Below, in pieces: positions 40,681 through 49,672 of a stretch of DNA of 64,000 nt (positions are counted from its first letter, which is position 1; each line of letters opens with the position of its first letter). The notes under the pieces are model-generated. The model had not been told where the DNA came from and searched no databases. It saw only the letters and a list, made by a program, of their open reading frames with translations. The position numbers and the translations under genes were made by a program. This DNA is from Pseudomonas sp. MUP55. Lineage in GTDB: Bacteria > Pseudomonadota > Gammaproteobacteria > Pseudomonadales > Pseudomonadaceae. Location of the stretch: NCBI RefSeq assembly GCF_034043515.1, contig NZ_CP138214.1, positions 3,534,001 through 3,598,000 on the forward strand, read 5' to 3'.

Positions 40681-42075
40681 TTAGATTTGTGTCAGTTTCA
40701 AGGCCAGTGCCTTGGCCTGGATTGCCACATCCGTGACGGCGGTACTCTCCCACCACATCCCCCGCAACGGCGGGCCCATGGCGAACAGCCGCTCACTCAC
40801 CTGGCCTTGGGCATCCCGCACGGCGCCAGAGGCATCCGCTGCAATCCCCAGCGCCAGCGGCCCAGGCTGGATCAACCCGCGTTTGAGCAGTTGCTGCGGC
40901 AGTGGCCGGGCCACGCGGCGCCAGTCGTATTCGATGCCGCTGGAGTTGATCAGCGCCGCGCCGGACACGTGCGTCACGGTCTGCTCGCCGCGATGGCGCA
41001 AGCCAATCGTCACGCCGCTGGCCGACGGCACCAGGCCCTTGAACGAGGCCGCCCGTATCTGCAAGCGCCCTTCGCCGTGCAAGCGTTCCACCAACTGCGC
41101 ACTCAACGGCGGCGAACGGTGGTGGTGGCTTTCCCACCACGGCCGCACATGCCGCACGAACTGGCGCTTTTCGCGCTCGCTGGCCTGGCTCCACAACCTG
41201 GCGATGTGCACCCGGACCGTGTCCAGCGGCGCCTGCCAATCGACGTCCTGGTCCAGCGCGATACGGCATTGACGCCGCACTTCGCGCACCAGTTGCCGAG
41301 GGCTGCGCAGCGCGGGATCAGCGCCAAGAAAGTCGTCCCAGCTCGGCGGCTGGCGGCGCACATGGGGCAACAGACCATGGCGCGAGAACACCTCGATCGG
41401 CCCACGATGCCCGGCCTGTTCCAGCGACACCACGGCATCCACCATGGTCAGCCCGGAGCCGATGATCAGCACGGTCGCATGCGGGTCGAGCCGGGTCATG
41501 GCCTGCACGTCCCACGGGTCCAGCGCCGCAGCGTTAAGACCGCTGGATTCGGTCTGCGGCGTGCGGGCCGCCGGGAACATGCCGGTGGCCAATACGGCAA
41601 AGGCGCCACGCAGGCGCTCGCCGCTGTCCAGGGACACCAGGGTGCCGGCAGCATCGACCTGCAAGTCGACCACTTCTGCGCGAACATGCTCCACCGTGGA
41701 AGCCGACAGCGCCTTGGCCTCAGCCAGGCGCTGCTGTGCGTACAGGCCAAACATCCCGCGTGGCGGGAACAGTTCGCTGACGGGCACCGGCTGTTGCGCC
41801 GCCTGCGGCCAGCCCCCGGCGCCGATGTAGTCGGTGAGCCATTGGGTCAGGTCATCGGGGTTGTCCGGGTCGACACTCATGCGCGCCGCATTGCCGTTCA
41901 AGGTGTGGCCCAGCTCGACCGCGCTATAGGCCTCGCCACGCCCCAGTTCCGCGCGCGGTTCGATCACCAGGATGCGCCGCCGGCCTGGCAGGCGCAGCAG
42001 TTGCACCGCCAGCATCGTGCCGCTCAGGCCGCCGCCGACGATCAGTACATCAGCGTTGCGGATGGATTCACTCAT
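40681..42075 (-). CDS. FAD/NAD(P)-binding oxidoreductase (YdhS / NAD-binding-9 type)
   Basis: 464 residues. Rossmann FAD motif DVLIVGGGLSGTMLAVQL at the N-terminus with E/PRAELGRGEAYS next to it, a second dinucleotide motif TVLIIGSGLTMVDAVVSLE at about 210, and the conserved GHTLNGNAARMSVDP segment. It resembles the HsvB/YdhS-like 'FAD-NAD(P)-binding' family, whose reactions are mostly unknown. Last gene of the Liv-type operon (12 bases after livF). The stop codon abuts a REP half. Confidence 0.75.
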   Translation of the reverse strand: MSESIRNADVLIVGGGLSGTMLAVQLLRLPGRRRILVIEPRAELGRGEAYSAVELGHTLNGNAARMSVDPDNPDDLTQWLTDYIGAGGWPQAAQQPVPVSELFPPRGMFGLYAQQRLAEAKALSASTVEHVRAEVVDLQVDAAGTLVSLDSGERLRGAFAVLATGMFPAARTPQTESSGLNAAALDPWDVQAMTRLDPHATVLIIGSGLTMVDAVVSLEQAGHRGPIEVFSRHGLLPHVRRQPPSWDDFLGADPALRSPRQLVREVRRQCRIALDQDVDWQAPLDTVRVHIARLWSQASEREKRQFVRHVRPWWESHHHRSPPLSAQLVERLHGEGRLQIRAASFKGLVPSASGVTIGLRHRGEQTVTHVSGAALINSSGIEYDWRRVARPLPQQLLKRGLIQPGPLALGIAADASGAVRDAQGQVSERLFAMGPPLRGMWWESTAVTDVAIQAKALALKLTQI

Positions 42076-42087
42076 GCACGTCCGCCC

Positions 42088-42855
42088 TTAACGCTTACCC
42101 AGATAGATGTCATGCAAATCACCTCGCGCCAACAACTCGGCGGCGCTGCCACTCAGCACCACCCGCCCAGTATCCAGCACGTAGCCCTGGGACGCATAGG
42201 TGAGCGCGACGTTGATATTCTGCTCAGCGATCAAAAAGCTCACCTGCTGCTCGCGGTTGAGCTGCGCGATGATCGCGAAAATCTCCTGCACGATCATCGG
42301 TGCCAGCCCCATCGAAGGCTCATCGAGCAGCACCAGGGCCGGCCGGGTCATCAGGGCCCGGCCAATGGCGACCATTTGCTGTTCGCCGCCGGAAGTCAGC
42401 CCGGCGCGGGTGTGGCGCTTGGTCTTGAGCCTGGGGAACCAGGTGTAGATGCGCTCCAGATCGTGGGCCAGCTCCTTGCGACTCAAGCGCCGCACAAAGC
42501 CGCCGCTGCGCAGGTTGTCTTCGACGGTGAGCTGGCCGAACACATGCCGGCCTTCCAGCACATGCACCATGCCCTGGTGCACGCGCTGGCTGGGGTCTAC
42601 GCCGGCCAGGTCGTGGCCGGCGTATTCGATCAGGCCACGGCTGACTTCGGCACGTTCGGCGCGCACCAGCCCGGAAATGGCCTTGAGCGTGGTGCTCTTG
42701 CCGGCGCCATTGGCGCCGAGCAGCGCCACGATTGCGCCTTTGGGCACACTCAGCGACACCCCGGCCACCGCCAGGATCGCACCGTCATAGATCACCTCGA
42801 TGTCGTCGACCGTCAGCAAAGACTCGCGCCCTGGCTGCGTGGCAGGCTGGCTCAT
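42088..42855 (-). CDS. ABC transporter ATP-binding protein, LivF-like
   Basis: 255 residues. Walker A GANGAGKSTTLKAI, signature TSGGEQQMVAIGRAL (LivF-type; the usual first Leu/Ser is Thr), Walker B LVLLDEPSMGL. It pairs with the LivG-like ATPase at the other end of the operon. Amino-acid/amide importers of this class (HAAT) take up branched-chain amino acids, urea, amides or aromatic acids; the substrate here is unknown. Confidence 0.9.
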   Translation of the reverse strand: MSQPATQPGRESLLTVDDIEVIYDGAILAVAGVSLSVPKGAIVALLGANGAGKSTTLKAISGLVRAERAEVSRGLIEYAGHDLAGVDPSQRVHQGMVHVLEGRHVFGQLTVEDNLRSGGFVRRLSRKELAHDLERIYTWFPRLKTKRHTRAGLTSGGEQQMVAIGRALMTRPALVLLDEPSMGLAPMIVQEIFAIIAQLNREQQVSFLIAEQNINVALTYASQGYVLDTGRVVLSGSAAELLARGDLHDIYLGKR

Positions 42856-42858
42856 GGT

Positions 42859-44199
42859 TTATTCATCCCCGGTGCAGGTGCGTGGCGTGAGGTGTTTTTC
42901 CTTGGCGAACGCGGCAGATTTTTCATCGATCAGCGGGCGCAGCAGCGCACGGTCGGCGGCGATCCAGTCACTGATCAGCGCCCAGTTGGCGCCGTCCCAC
43001 TGCTGCACCCGCGCCGAGCCGCCGCCTTCGTGGTCGCGGCAGGACAGCTTGAGGTTCTGCATCAGGCCCAGGTAGCCCATGTCCTTGAGCCGCGCATCGT
43101 CGATGTTCAAGTGTTCCAGACCCCAGCGGCCTTCTTCGCCATTGAGCGGGCGCTTACCGAATTTGGCCTGGGCGGTGCGGATCGCCTCCACCGCCACAGC
43201 GGCGTTCACCAGGCCTGAGTTGTAGTAAACGCTGCCGAAGTTTTTCAGGTCCTTGAGGTCACTGTGGCCCTTGTCGAGCACGTACTGTTTGAGGCGTTTG
43301 TGGATCTCGAAGTCGCTGCCCGCCGGGTAGGGCGTGAGCGCCAGGTAGCCCTTGGCGGCGGCACCGGCGGGTAATACGTCTTCGCTGGAGCTGGCCCAGA
43401 TATCGCCGATGATATGGTCCACCGGGAAGCCGAAGCGCGCCGCAGTCTTCACCGCCACCGGGGTCGACACGCCCCAGGTGCGCAGGAATACCCAGTCCGG
43501 ATTGGCCTGGCGTACCTGGCGCCATTGCGCCGATTGCTCGTTGCCGGGGTCGGCCACCGGAATCTGGATATTTTCAAAGCCGTACTTTTCGGCCAGCAGC
43601 TTCAGCGGACCGAGGGTTTCGCGACCGTAGGCCGAGTCGTGATAAACCGTGGCGATTTTCTTGCCCTTGAGTTTGTCGAAGCCGCCTTCGCGCTCGGCGA
43701 TGTAGTTCACCAGGGTCGAGGCTTCACTGTAGAAAGTCAGCATCACCGGGAAGTTGTACGGAAACACCGTACCGTCGGTGGCTTCGGTACGACCGTAACC
43801 GAGGGTGATCAGCGGGATCTTGTCCACTTCAGCTCTTTCGCTGAGGGCGTAGGCAGCCGGTGCGCCGTTGGGCTGGTACACCGCGACCGGCGCGCCATCC
43901 AGGCCGTTCTTGAAGCGCTCGTAGCACTCGATGCCCTTCTCTGCCGTCCATTCGGTCTCGCATTCCTGCCACACCAGCTTCACGCCGTTGATGCCGCCTT
44001 CGACCTCATTGATATAGCGCAGGTAGTCGATCATCCCGGCCCACACCTGCACGCCGCTGGAGGCGTAGGCGCCGACACGGTAGGTGGCCAGGGGAATGAA
44101 TTGCTGATCGGACGAGGCGCTGGCCTGGGGCACAGCGCCGGCCAGCGCCGCCAGTGCGAATGCAGTACCGACCAGGGAACGTTTCACGGATGCACGCAT
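42859..44199 (-). CDS. ABC transporter periplasmic substrate-binding protein, LivK-like
   Basis: 446 residues from MRASVKRSLVGTAFALAALA, a clear signal peptide cut near ASA-SSD. The mature part is a type I periplasmic binding fold (QFIPLATYRVGAYASSGVQV, KKIATVYHDSAYGRETLGPL, WVFLRTWGVSTPVAVKTAARF). It is longer than LivK and closer to HAAT proteins for larger ligands. In-frame codons upstream of 44199 are not used. Substrate unknown; the sulfur operon upstream suggests an organosulfur compound (inference only). Confidence 0.87.
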   Translation of the reverse strand: MRASVKRSLVGTAFALAALAGAVPQASASSDQQFIPLATYRVGAYASSGVQVWAGMIDYLRYINEVEGGINGVKLVWQECETEWTAEKGIECYERFKNGLDGAPVAVYQPNGAPAAYALSERAEVDKIPLITLGYGRTEATDGTVFPYNFPVMLTFYSEASTLVNYIAEREGGFDKLKGKKIATVYHDSAYGRETLGPLKLLAEKYGFENIQIPVADPGNEQSAQWRQVRQANPDWVFLRTWGVSTPVAVKTAARFGFPVDHIIGDIWASSSEDVLPAGAAAKGYLALTPYPAGSDFEIHKRLKQYVLDKGHSDLKDLKNFGSVYYNSGLVNAAVAVEAIRTAQAKFGKRPLNGEEGRWGLEHLNIDDARLKDMGYLGLMQNLKLSCRDHEGGGSARVQQWDGANWALISDWIAADRALLRPLIDEKSAAFAKEKHLTPRTCTGDE

Positions 44200-44224
44200 G
44201 GAGATTCTCTTGAGGGAAGGAAGG

Positions 44225-45274
44225 TTAGAAGCGCAGCGGCCACTGCCGCAGACGGTCACGCAGGTTGTGCAACAGGCGAATCAAGCCCTCGGGTTCCTTG
44301 ATCAGGAACACGATGATCAATGCGCCAAAAATGATTTTCTGCAGGTTCTGCAACTGCCCCGCATCCACCGCGCCGCCGAACAGCGCCTGCCCGGCGTGGC
44401 TGAGCAGGATCGGCAGCAGGCTGATGAACGCCGCGCCGACAAAGTTGCCGGCGATGCTGCCCATGCCACCGATAATGATGATGAACAGGATCTGGAACGA
44501 GCGGTTGATATCGAAACTGCTGGCGCTGGCCGTGCCCAGGTAGGCGAAGGCCCACAGCGCGCCGGCGATGCCCAGGTAGAACGAGCTGATCGCAAACGCC
44601 AGGCGCTTGTAACGCACCACGGGGATGCCGACCACGGCCGCGGCGGTGTCCATGTCGCGGATCGCCATCCAGTTGCGCCCGACCTGGCTGCGCACCAGGT
44701 TGACGGCGGTCCAGGTCAATAGCAGCACCGTGACCAGGGTCAGCCAGTAGCGGCCCAGCGGGGTGTTGAGGTCGTGACCCAACAGCGTCAGTTGCGGCGC
44801 GGAAATGGTCCCGGAAGAGCCATAGTTGTAGAACCAGGGGAATTTGACGAACAGCCACTCGAGGAAAAACTGCGCCGCCAACGTGGTGACCATCAGGTAG
44901 AAACCCTTGATCCGCGAGCTGGGCAGACCGAACAACAGGCCCACCAGCGCGCTGATAACCCCACCACCGAGCAACGCTACCGGCAAGCCCAACTCCGGCA
45001 GGCGCAGCAGGAATCCGTAGGTAGCAAAGGCGCCCACCGCCATGAAACCTGCCGCGCCGACCGACGTCTGCCCGGTGTAACCGGTGAGCAGGTTCAGGCC
45101 CAGGCCGGCCAGTGACAGCACCAAAAATGGAATCAGGATCGCATTGAGCCAATAATCATCGCCCCACAGCGGTACCGCGATAAACGCCAGCGCCAGCCAG
45201 GCGATCAGGCCCCAGGGCACACGCCGGGTGGTCAGCAGCAGCGGCGCAGTGTGGTGTGCAACGGAGGTCGACAT
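44225..45274 (-). CDS. ABC transporter permease, LivM-like
   Basis: 349 residues from MSTSVAHHTAPLL; the longer reading frame upstream lies in livH. About nine helices; the LivM signature GLNLLTGYTGQTSVGAAGFMAVGAF and the coupling loop RSQVGRNWMAIRDMDTAAAV are clear. It overlaps nothing and lies 4 bases downstream of livH. Confidence 0.9.
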   Translation of the reverse strand: MSTSVAHHTAPLLLTTRRVPWGLIAWLALAFIAVPLWGDDYWLNAILIPFLVLSLAGLGLNLLTGYTGQTSVGAAGFMAVGAFATYGFLLRLPELGLPVALLGGGVISALVGLLFGLPSSRIKGFYLMVTTLAAQFFLEWLFVKFPWFYNYGSSGTISAPQLTLLGHDLNTPLGRYWLTLVTVLLLTWTAVNLVRSQVGRNWMAIRDMDTAAAVVGIPVVRYKRLAFAISSFYLGIAGALWAFAYLGTASASSFDINRSFQILFIIIIGGMGSIAGNFVGAAFISLLPILLSHAGQALFGGAVDAGQLQNLQKIIFGALIIVFLIKEPEGLIRLLHNLRDRLRQWPLRF

Positions 45275-45278
45275 GGTT

Positions 45279-46160
45279 TCAGACTCGCTCGATGGCGCGC
45301 TCGCCAAACAGGCCGGCGGGACGGATATACAGGAAGGCCAGGGCCAATACATAGGCGAACCACGGCGTGATGCCGCCGCCAATCAACGGGCCGATGTACA
45401 CCTCGGCGAGGTTCTCCGCCGCACCGACGATCAGCCCGCCGACAATGGCCCCGCCAATCGAGGTGAAACCACCGATGATCAGCACCGGCAAAGCCTTGAG
45501 CACCACCAGTGACAACGAGAACTGCACACCCTGGCGCGCGCCCCACAACAGCCCCGCTACCAGCCCGACAATCCCGGCCACTGCCCAGACGATCTGCCAG
45601 ATCCGGTTGAGGTTGATGCCGATGGACAGCGCCGCCGTGGTGTCATCCGCCACCGCACGCAGCGACAGGCCGATACGGGTCTTGTTGAACAGCAGCGCAA
45701 GTACCGTCACCAGTACCACGGCCGCGGCCGCGGCGATCAGGTCGAACTGGCTGAGCATCAGCGGCCCGATAAACAGCGGCACATCATCGATGCCCAGGTC
45801 CAGTGCACGCACCTGCGACCCCATCAGGCCCTGCGCCAGGCCCTCGATAATGAAGGACAGGCCGAGGGTAGCCATGAACAGGGTGATCTGCGAACGATTC
45901 ACCAGCGGCCGCAACACCAGGCGCTCGATGAGCAAGGCGCCGACGATCATCACGATCACCGTCAGCAACAACGCCAGGGCAAACGGCACGCCCTGGTCGT
46001 GCAGGCTGACGAACGTCAGCGCGGCAAACAGCAGCATCGCGCCCTGGGCAAAGTTGAACACGCCGCTGGCCTTGTAGATCAGCACAAAACCGATGGCGAC
46101 CAGGGAATACATGGTGCCGGCGAGCAGGCCGCCGAGCAGGGTTTCGAAGAAGAAGGTCAT
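45279..46160 (-). CDS. ABC transporter permease, LivH-like
   Basis: 293 residues, about eight helices. LivH signature GTMYSLVAIGFVLIYKASGVFNFAQGAML at the N-terminus and the coupling loop KTRIGLSLRAVADDTTAALS. It forms the heterodimeric channel with the LivM-like protein. Confidence 0.9.
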   Translation of the reverse strand: MTFFFETLLGGLLAGTMYSLVAIGFVLIYKASGVFNFAQGAMLLFAALTFVSLHDQGVPFALALLLTVIVMIVGALLIERLVLRPLVNRSQITLFMATLGLSFIIEGLAQGLMGSQVRALDLGIDDVPLFIGPLMLSQFDLIAAAAAVVLVTVLALLFNKTRIGLSLRAVADDTTAALSIGINLNRIWQIVWAVAGIVGLVAGLLWGARQGVQFSLSLVVLKALPVLIIGGFTSIGGAIVGGLIVGAAENLAEVYIGPLIGGGITPWFAYVLALAFLYIRPAGLFGERAIERV

Positions 46161-46170
46161 GCTTGAATAC

Positions 46171-46944
46171 TCATGGTTGCGCCACGCCCAGGTAGGCCGC
46201 GATCACCTCGGGATTGGCTTGCACCTCGGCAGGCGAACCGTCGCCGACCTTGCGCCCGTAATCGAGTACCACCACATGGTCGGACAAGCCCATGACCACG
46301 CCCATGTCGTGCTCGATCAACACCACGGTGGTGCCCAGGTCGCGATTCACGTCGGCGACAAAGCGCGCCATTTCCTGTTTTTCCTCGGCGTTCATCCCGG
46401 CCATAGGCTCATCGAGCAACAACAGGCTGGGCCCGGCGACCAGCGCCCGCCCCAGTTCCACGCGCTTTTGCAGGCCATAGGACAGGTTGCCCACCAGCAC
46501 CTCGCGATGGGCCTGCAACTCGAGAAATTCCAGGATGCCCTGGGCCCGCTGGCGAAACGCGGCGGCTTCTTGCCGTGCGCGCGGCAAGCCGAGGGCCTGT
46601 TCGATGAAGGTGCTGCGCATATGCCGCGACAGGCCGGTGAGAATGTTGTCCAGCACGCTCATTTTCTTGAACAGCGCATTGTTCTGGAACGTACGACCAA
46701 TACCTCGGCGGGCGGCGCCCAGCGGGTCGATACGATGAAAGTGCTGCGCCTGGAACACGATCTCACCGGCATCGAAGCGGTACACACCATTGAGCACGTT
46801 GAGCAGCGAGCTTTTGCCGGCGCCGTTAGGGCCGATCAACGCGCAGATCTCACCGCGCCGCACCTCGAACGACAACGCATTGATCGCCTTGACGCCCTTG
46901 AACGACAGCGAAACGTCCCGCACCTGAAGGATGGCCTGGCTCAT
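46171..46944 (-). CDS. ABC transporter ATP-binding protein, LivG-like
   Basis: 257 residues from MSQAILQVRDVSLSF. Walker A GPNGAGKSSLLNV, the long LivG-specific insertion, signature LSYGLQKRVELGRAL, Walker B LLLLDEPMAGM, then VLIEHDMGVVMGLSDHVVVLDYG. The start overlaps the stop of the upstream acyl-CoA-synthetase-like gene (ATGA), so the genes are coupled. Confidence 0.92.
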   Translation of the reverse strand: MSQAILQVRDVSLSFKGVKAINALSFEVRRGEICALIGPNGAGKSSLLNVLNGVYRFDAGEIVFQAQHFHRIDPLGAARRGIGRTFQNNALFKKMSVLDNILTGLSRHMRSTFIEQALGLPRARQEAAAFRQRAQGILEFLELQAHREVLVGNLSYGLQKRVELGRALVAGPSLLLLDEPMAGMNAEEKQEMARFVADVNRDLGTTVVLIEHDMGVVMGLSDHVVVLDYGRKVGDGSPAEVQANPEVIAAYLGVAQP

Positions 46945-47789
46945 GCACTTTTCCGTTTGAATTCGGCAAGCCACGTCGGCTCAGCAGTGGATTTGAGCGG
47001 CTGCCAGATATAGGCCAGACGCTGAAAACCCAGCAGCCTGCGCACACGATTTTTCAGCAACCGGCGCAGGCCGCTTTGGGGGTGGGCGATGGCCCAGTCA
47101 CACAGGCGTCGGCGCCAGGTGCCGTGAGGGGCGAGGCGGCTTTCGATGTCGTCGGCCAGGCGCTGCAAAGCTTCGGGCGACAGCAGCAGGCCGGTGGGGG
47201 CGACTTCGCTGCGATCGCGCCGCGCCGAGGCCGGGCTTTCCGGGAAGGCCAGGCCGTGGCCGCTGTTGAGCCATTGCTGCAGCACAACCGCAAGGCCACC
47301 TTGCCAGTGGGTGCCCTCCTCGCTCCACAGCGTGGTTTCGCCGCTGGGATGCCACCAGCGGCTGATGTGCTGCGCGGGGTCCACAGCGCCCAATAGCTGG
47401 GCGAAATCCAGGCGTTGAGTAAATTCCCAATCCGGCTGGCGGCCCTGTACGTAGGCGTGGCTGGGACGAATGCGCCATAACTGTTGTTGCAAGGCCTGGG
47501 GCGCCAGGCTGTCAGGCAGCGTGAGCACCTGCCCGCCCACCGACTCGGCTGCCAGCGCCAGCAACAGCAGGTTCGGCTCAAACGCGCCGCTGAGCGCCAG
47601 CCGCGACTGCTCGTTGTAGCCCTGCTGGCGTAAACCGTCAGCAAGGCGTTCGACGTCGCGCAACACGTCGATCCAGCGCCAGGCGTGCCATTGCCCTTGG
47701 CGCTTGTGCCGCAAGGCAATCTGCAGCGGGGTGAGTTGTGCCCAGTGGTGCAGGCGTTCCAGGGCGGCTTGGGGGTCGGGCACGCTCAT
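46941..47789 (-). CDS. Truncated acyl-CoA synthetase-like protein
   Basis: 282 residues from MSVPDPQAALERLHH. The first ~130 residues follow the N-terminus of long-chain acyl-CoA synthetases (TPLQIALRHKRQGQWHAWRW, LADGLRQQGYNEQSRLALSG). Later parts recall the same enzymes (RRDRSEVAPTGLLLSPEALQ, RRRLCDWAI). The glycine/threonine P-loop (TSGTTG) and the whole catalytic C-terminus are missing; a full enzyme has 600+ residues. A complete AMP ligase is often found in this place in Liv-type operons, so this is probably a decayed or repurposed copy. First gene of the operon. Confidence 0.6.
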   Translation of the reverse strand: MSVPDPQAALERLHHWAQLTPLQIALRHKRQGQWHAWRWIDVLRDVERLADGLRQQGYNEQSRLALSGAFEPNLLLLALAAESVGGQVLTLPDSLAPQALQQQLWRIRPSHAYVQGRQPDWEFTQRLDFAQLLGAVDPAQHISRWWHPSGETTLWSEEGTHWQGGLAVVLQQWLNSGHGLAFPESPASARRDRSEVAPTGLLLSPEALQRLADDIESRLAPHGTWRRRLCDWAIAHPQSGLRRLLKNRVRRLLGFQRLAYIWQPLKSTAEPTWLAEFKRKSA

Positions 47790-47863
47790 AGGGGTGATGC
47801 TCCTATTGGGTGGTGGGCGTGCGGTGGTCCGCTGGCTGAAATAAGTCAAACGCTGAAGATCAA

Positions 47864-47955
47864 AATGTGGGAGGGGGCTTGCCCCCGATGGCGGTGTGTC
47901 AGGCACCGATCAATTGCTGCCCCTCCGCTATCGGGGGCAAGCCCCCTCCCACAGG
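47864..47955. repeat. REP pair between the sulfur operon and the Liv operon
   Basis: Two inverted REP copies with a ~40-base spacer. Half of it lies inside the reading frame of the flavin monooxygenase (last ~18 codons), the other half in the 109-base gap before the Liv operon. Confidence 0.9.
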
Positions 47956-49335
47956 GGTCTTGTGTGAAGCTGCCAAGTTGCGATAGCTGGCGCCCGGATG
48001 GTCCGGACCGAGCCGCGCACCGTCGCCAAACAACTTCTCACGCAAGGTACCCTGGGCGTATTCGGTCTTGTACACCCCCCGCTTCTGCAACTCCGGCACC
48101 AGCCACTCCACTGCGTCGACAAAAGTTTCGTGAGTCAGCGCATAGGCCAGGTTGAAGCCGTCCACATCGGTGTCCTCCACCCATTCCTGCAGCAGATCCG
48201 CCACCGTCTGCGGACCGCCGACAAACAGCGGGCCAAAGCCACCGATGCCGACCCAATCGGCCAGCTCGTTCGGCGTCCAGACCTTGTTCGGGTCCGCCGT
48301 GGAGAAGGCTTCCACCGCCGATTGAATGGCGTTGGTGTGCACATGCTTGAGCGGTTCATCCGGCTTGAAATGGCTGAAATCGATACCGGTCCAGCCAGAG
48401 ATCAGCGCCATCGCGCCTTCATAGCTGACATAGGATTTGTATTCATCGAACTTGGCCTTGGCCTGCGCATCGGTCTGGGCGACGATGACTGTCTGCAGGT
48501 TGAAAATCAGGATTTTGCGCGGGTCACGCCCCGCCTCGGCTGCGCGCCGACGTATGTCGGCCACGGTCTTTTTCAGCAGGACCTTGGATGGCGCGGCGAC
48601 GAACACGCACTCGGCCTGTTCGGCGGCGAATTGCTTGCCACGGCTGGAGGCCCCTGCCTGGTAGAGCACCGGTGTACGCTGCGGTGAGGGTTCGCACAGG
48701 TGAATGCCGGGCACCTGGAAGTGTTTGCCTACATGGCGAATCTCGTGGATCTTGCTCGGGTCGCTGAAAATTCGGCGCTCGCGGTCACGCAACACCGCGC
48801 CCTCTTCCCAGCTGCCTTCCCAGAGTTTGTAGCAAACTTCCAGGTATTCCTCGGCGTAGTCGTAACGTGCGTCGTGTTCGGTCTGGGCCTTCTGGCCGAG
48901 GTTCTTGGCGCCGCTTTCCAGGTAGGACGTGACGATATTCCAACCGACACGGCCCTTGGTCAGGTGATCCAGGGTGGAAAGCCTGCGGGCGAACGGATAC
49001 GGATGTTCGAACGACAGCGACGCCGTCAGGCCAAACCCCAGGTGCTCGGTGACCAGGGCCATTGGCGCGATCAGCGACAACGGATCGTTGACCGGCACTT
49101 GCGCCGCCTGGCGGATCGCCGCCTCGCCATTGCCGTTGTAAACGTCGTAGATACCCAGCACATCGGCGATAAACAGCCCGTCGAACTTGCCGCGCTCGAG
49201 GATTTTGGCCAGGTCGGTCCAGTATTCCAGGTCCTTGTACTGCCAGGAACGGTCCCGCGGATGCGCCCACAACCCCGGGGATTGGTGGCCGACGCAATTC
49301 ATGTCGAAGGCGTTCAAGCGGATTTGACGGGACAT
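47899..49335 (-). CDS. FMN-dependent monooxygenase, NtaA/SnaA/DszA family (LLM class)
   Basis: 478 residues from MSRQIRLNAFDMNCVGHQ. Luciferase-like TIM barrel with the family segments DGLFIADVLGIYDVYNG, SLSFEHPYPFARRLSTLDHL, GRVGWNIVTSYLESGAKNLG and YQAGASSRGKQFAAEQAECVF. These enzymes use reduced FMN from a partner reductase to split C-S or C-N bonds in sulfones, sulfides or nitrilotriacetate. The neighbours (SfnB) point to organosulfur scavenging. The last ~18 residues (PVGGGLPPIAEGQQ...) are encoded by a REP element and are not part of the domain. Confidence 0.88.
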   Translation of the reverse strand: MSRQIRLNAFDMNCVGHQSPGLWAHPRDRSWQYKDLEYWTDLAKILERGKFDGLFIADVLGIYDVYNGNGEAAIRQAAQVPVNDPLSLIAPMALVTEHLGFGLTASLSFEHPYPFARRLSTLDHLTKGRVGWNIVTSYLESGAKNLGQKAQTEHDARYDYAEEYLEVCYKLWEGSWEEGAVLRDRERRIFSDPSKIHEIRHVGKHFQVPGIHLCEPSPQRTPVLYQAGASSRGKQFAAEQAECVFVAAPSKVLLKKTVADIRRRAAEAGRDPRKILIFNLQTVIVAQTDAQAKAKFDEYKSYVSYEGAMALISGWTGIDFSHFKPDEPLKHVHTNAIQSAVEAFSTADPNKVWTPNELADWVGIGGFGPLFVGGPQTVADLLQEWVEDTDVDGFNLAYALTHETFVDAVEWLVPELQKRGVYKTEYAQGTLREKLFGDGARLGPDHPGASYRNLAASHKTPVGGGLPPIAEGQQLIGA

Positions 49336-49661
49336 CACAGCACTCCGTTGAGGTGGTAGTTGCCAACGATCTGGTACTTCCAGCGCAACGGGTCATCGAG
49401 CGACGACGGCAGCGCGGTGCGTTGGCCGGTCAGTTCGAATTCAGCATCGCTGGCGGCGATCAGGGCCTGAGCCGCAGCGATCTGGGCTTCGGTGGTGGCC
49501 ACCGGGCTGGGGTCGGTTTCGGCACGCTCGAACAGCGCGGCGGCCACGTCGACACGAATCTGCAGATCGCCGAAGCGGCTGATCACATACGGGTCATCGC
49601 TGCGCTCGACAAAGCGGCGGGTGGTTTCCAGCAGTTGGCGTGCCTGGTTCAGTGCAGTCAT
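49335..49661 (-). CDS. Free-standing C-terminal SfnB/acyl-CoA-dehydrogenase-like helical domain
   Basis: 108 residues. It aligns by eye with the last ~150 residues of the neighbouring SfnB protein: GDLQIRVDVAAALFERA against GDLEWRVHGTEAILAKA, and DDPLRWKYQIVGNYHLNGV against HDPARWKYHLIGNFVLNGV, with a gap of about 12-16 residues. It keeps the dimer/tetramer helical domain but has no flavin or substrate site. It overlaps the monooxygenase start by one base and follows sfnB by 11 bases, so it is translated with them. It may be a remnant or an accessory subunit. Confidence 0.7.
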   Translation of the reverse strand: MTALNQARQLLETTRRFVERSDDPYVISRFGDLQIRVDVAAALFERAETDPSPVATTEAQIAAAQALIAASDAEFELTGQRTALPSSLDDPLRWKYQIVGNYHLNGVL

Positions 49662-49672
49662 TGGTTGTGTCC

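Noticed and set aside
40555..43218. 887-codon + strand frame across the FAD protein and Liv genes
   Set aside because: Antisense to well recognised genes, starts inside the IS end, no domain recognisable.
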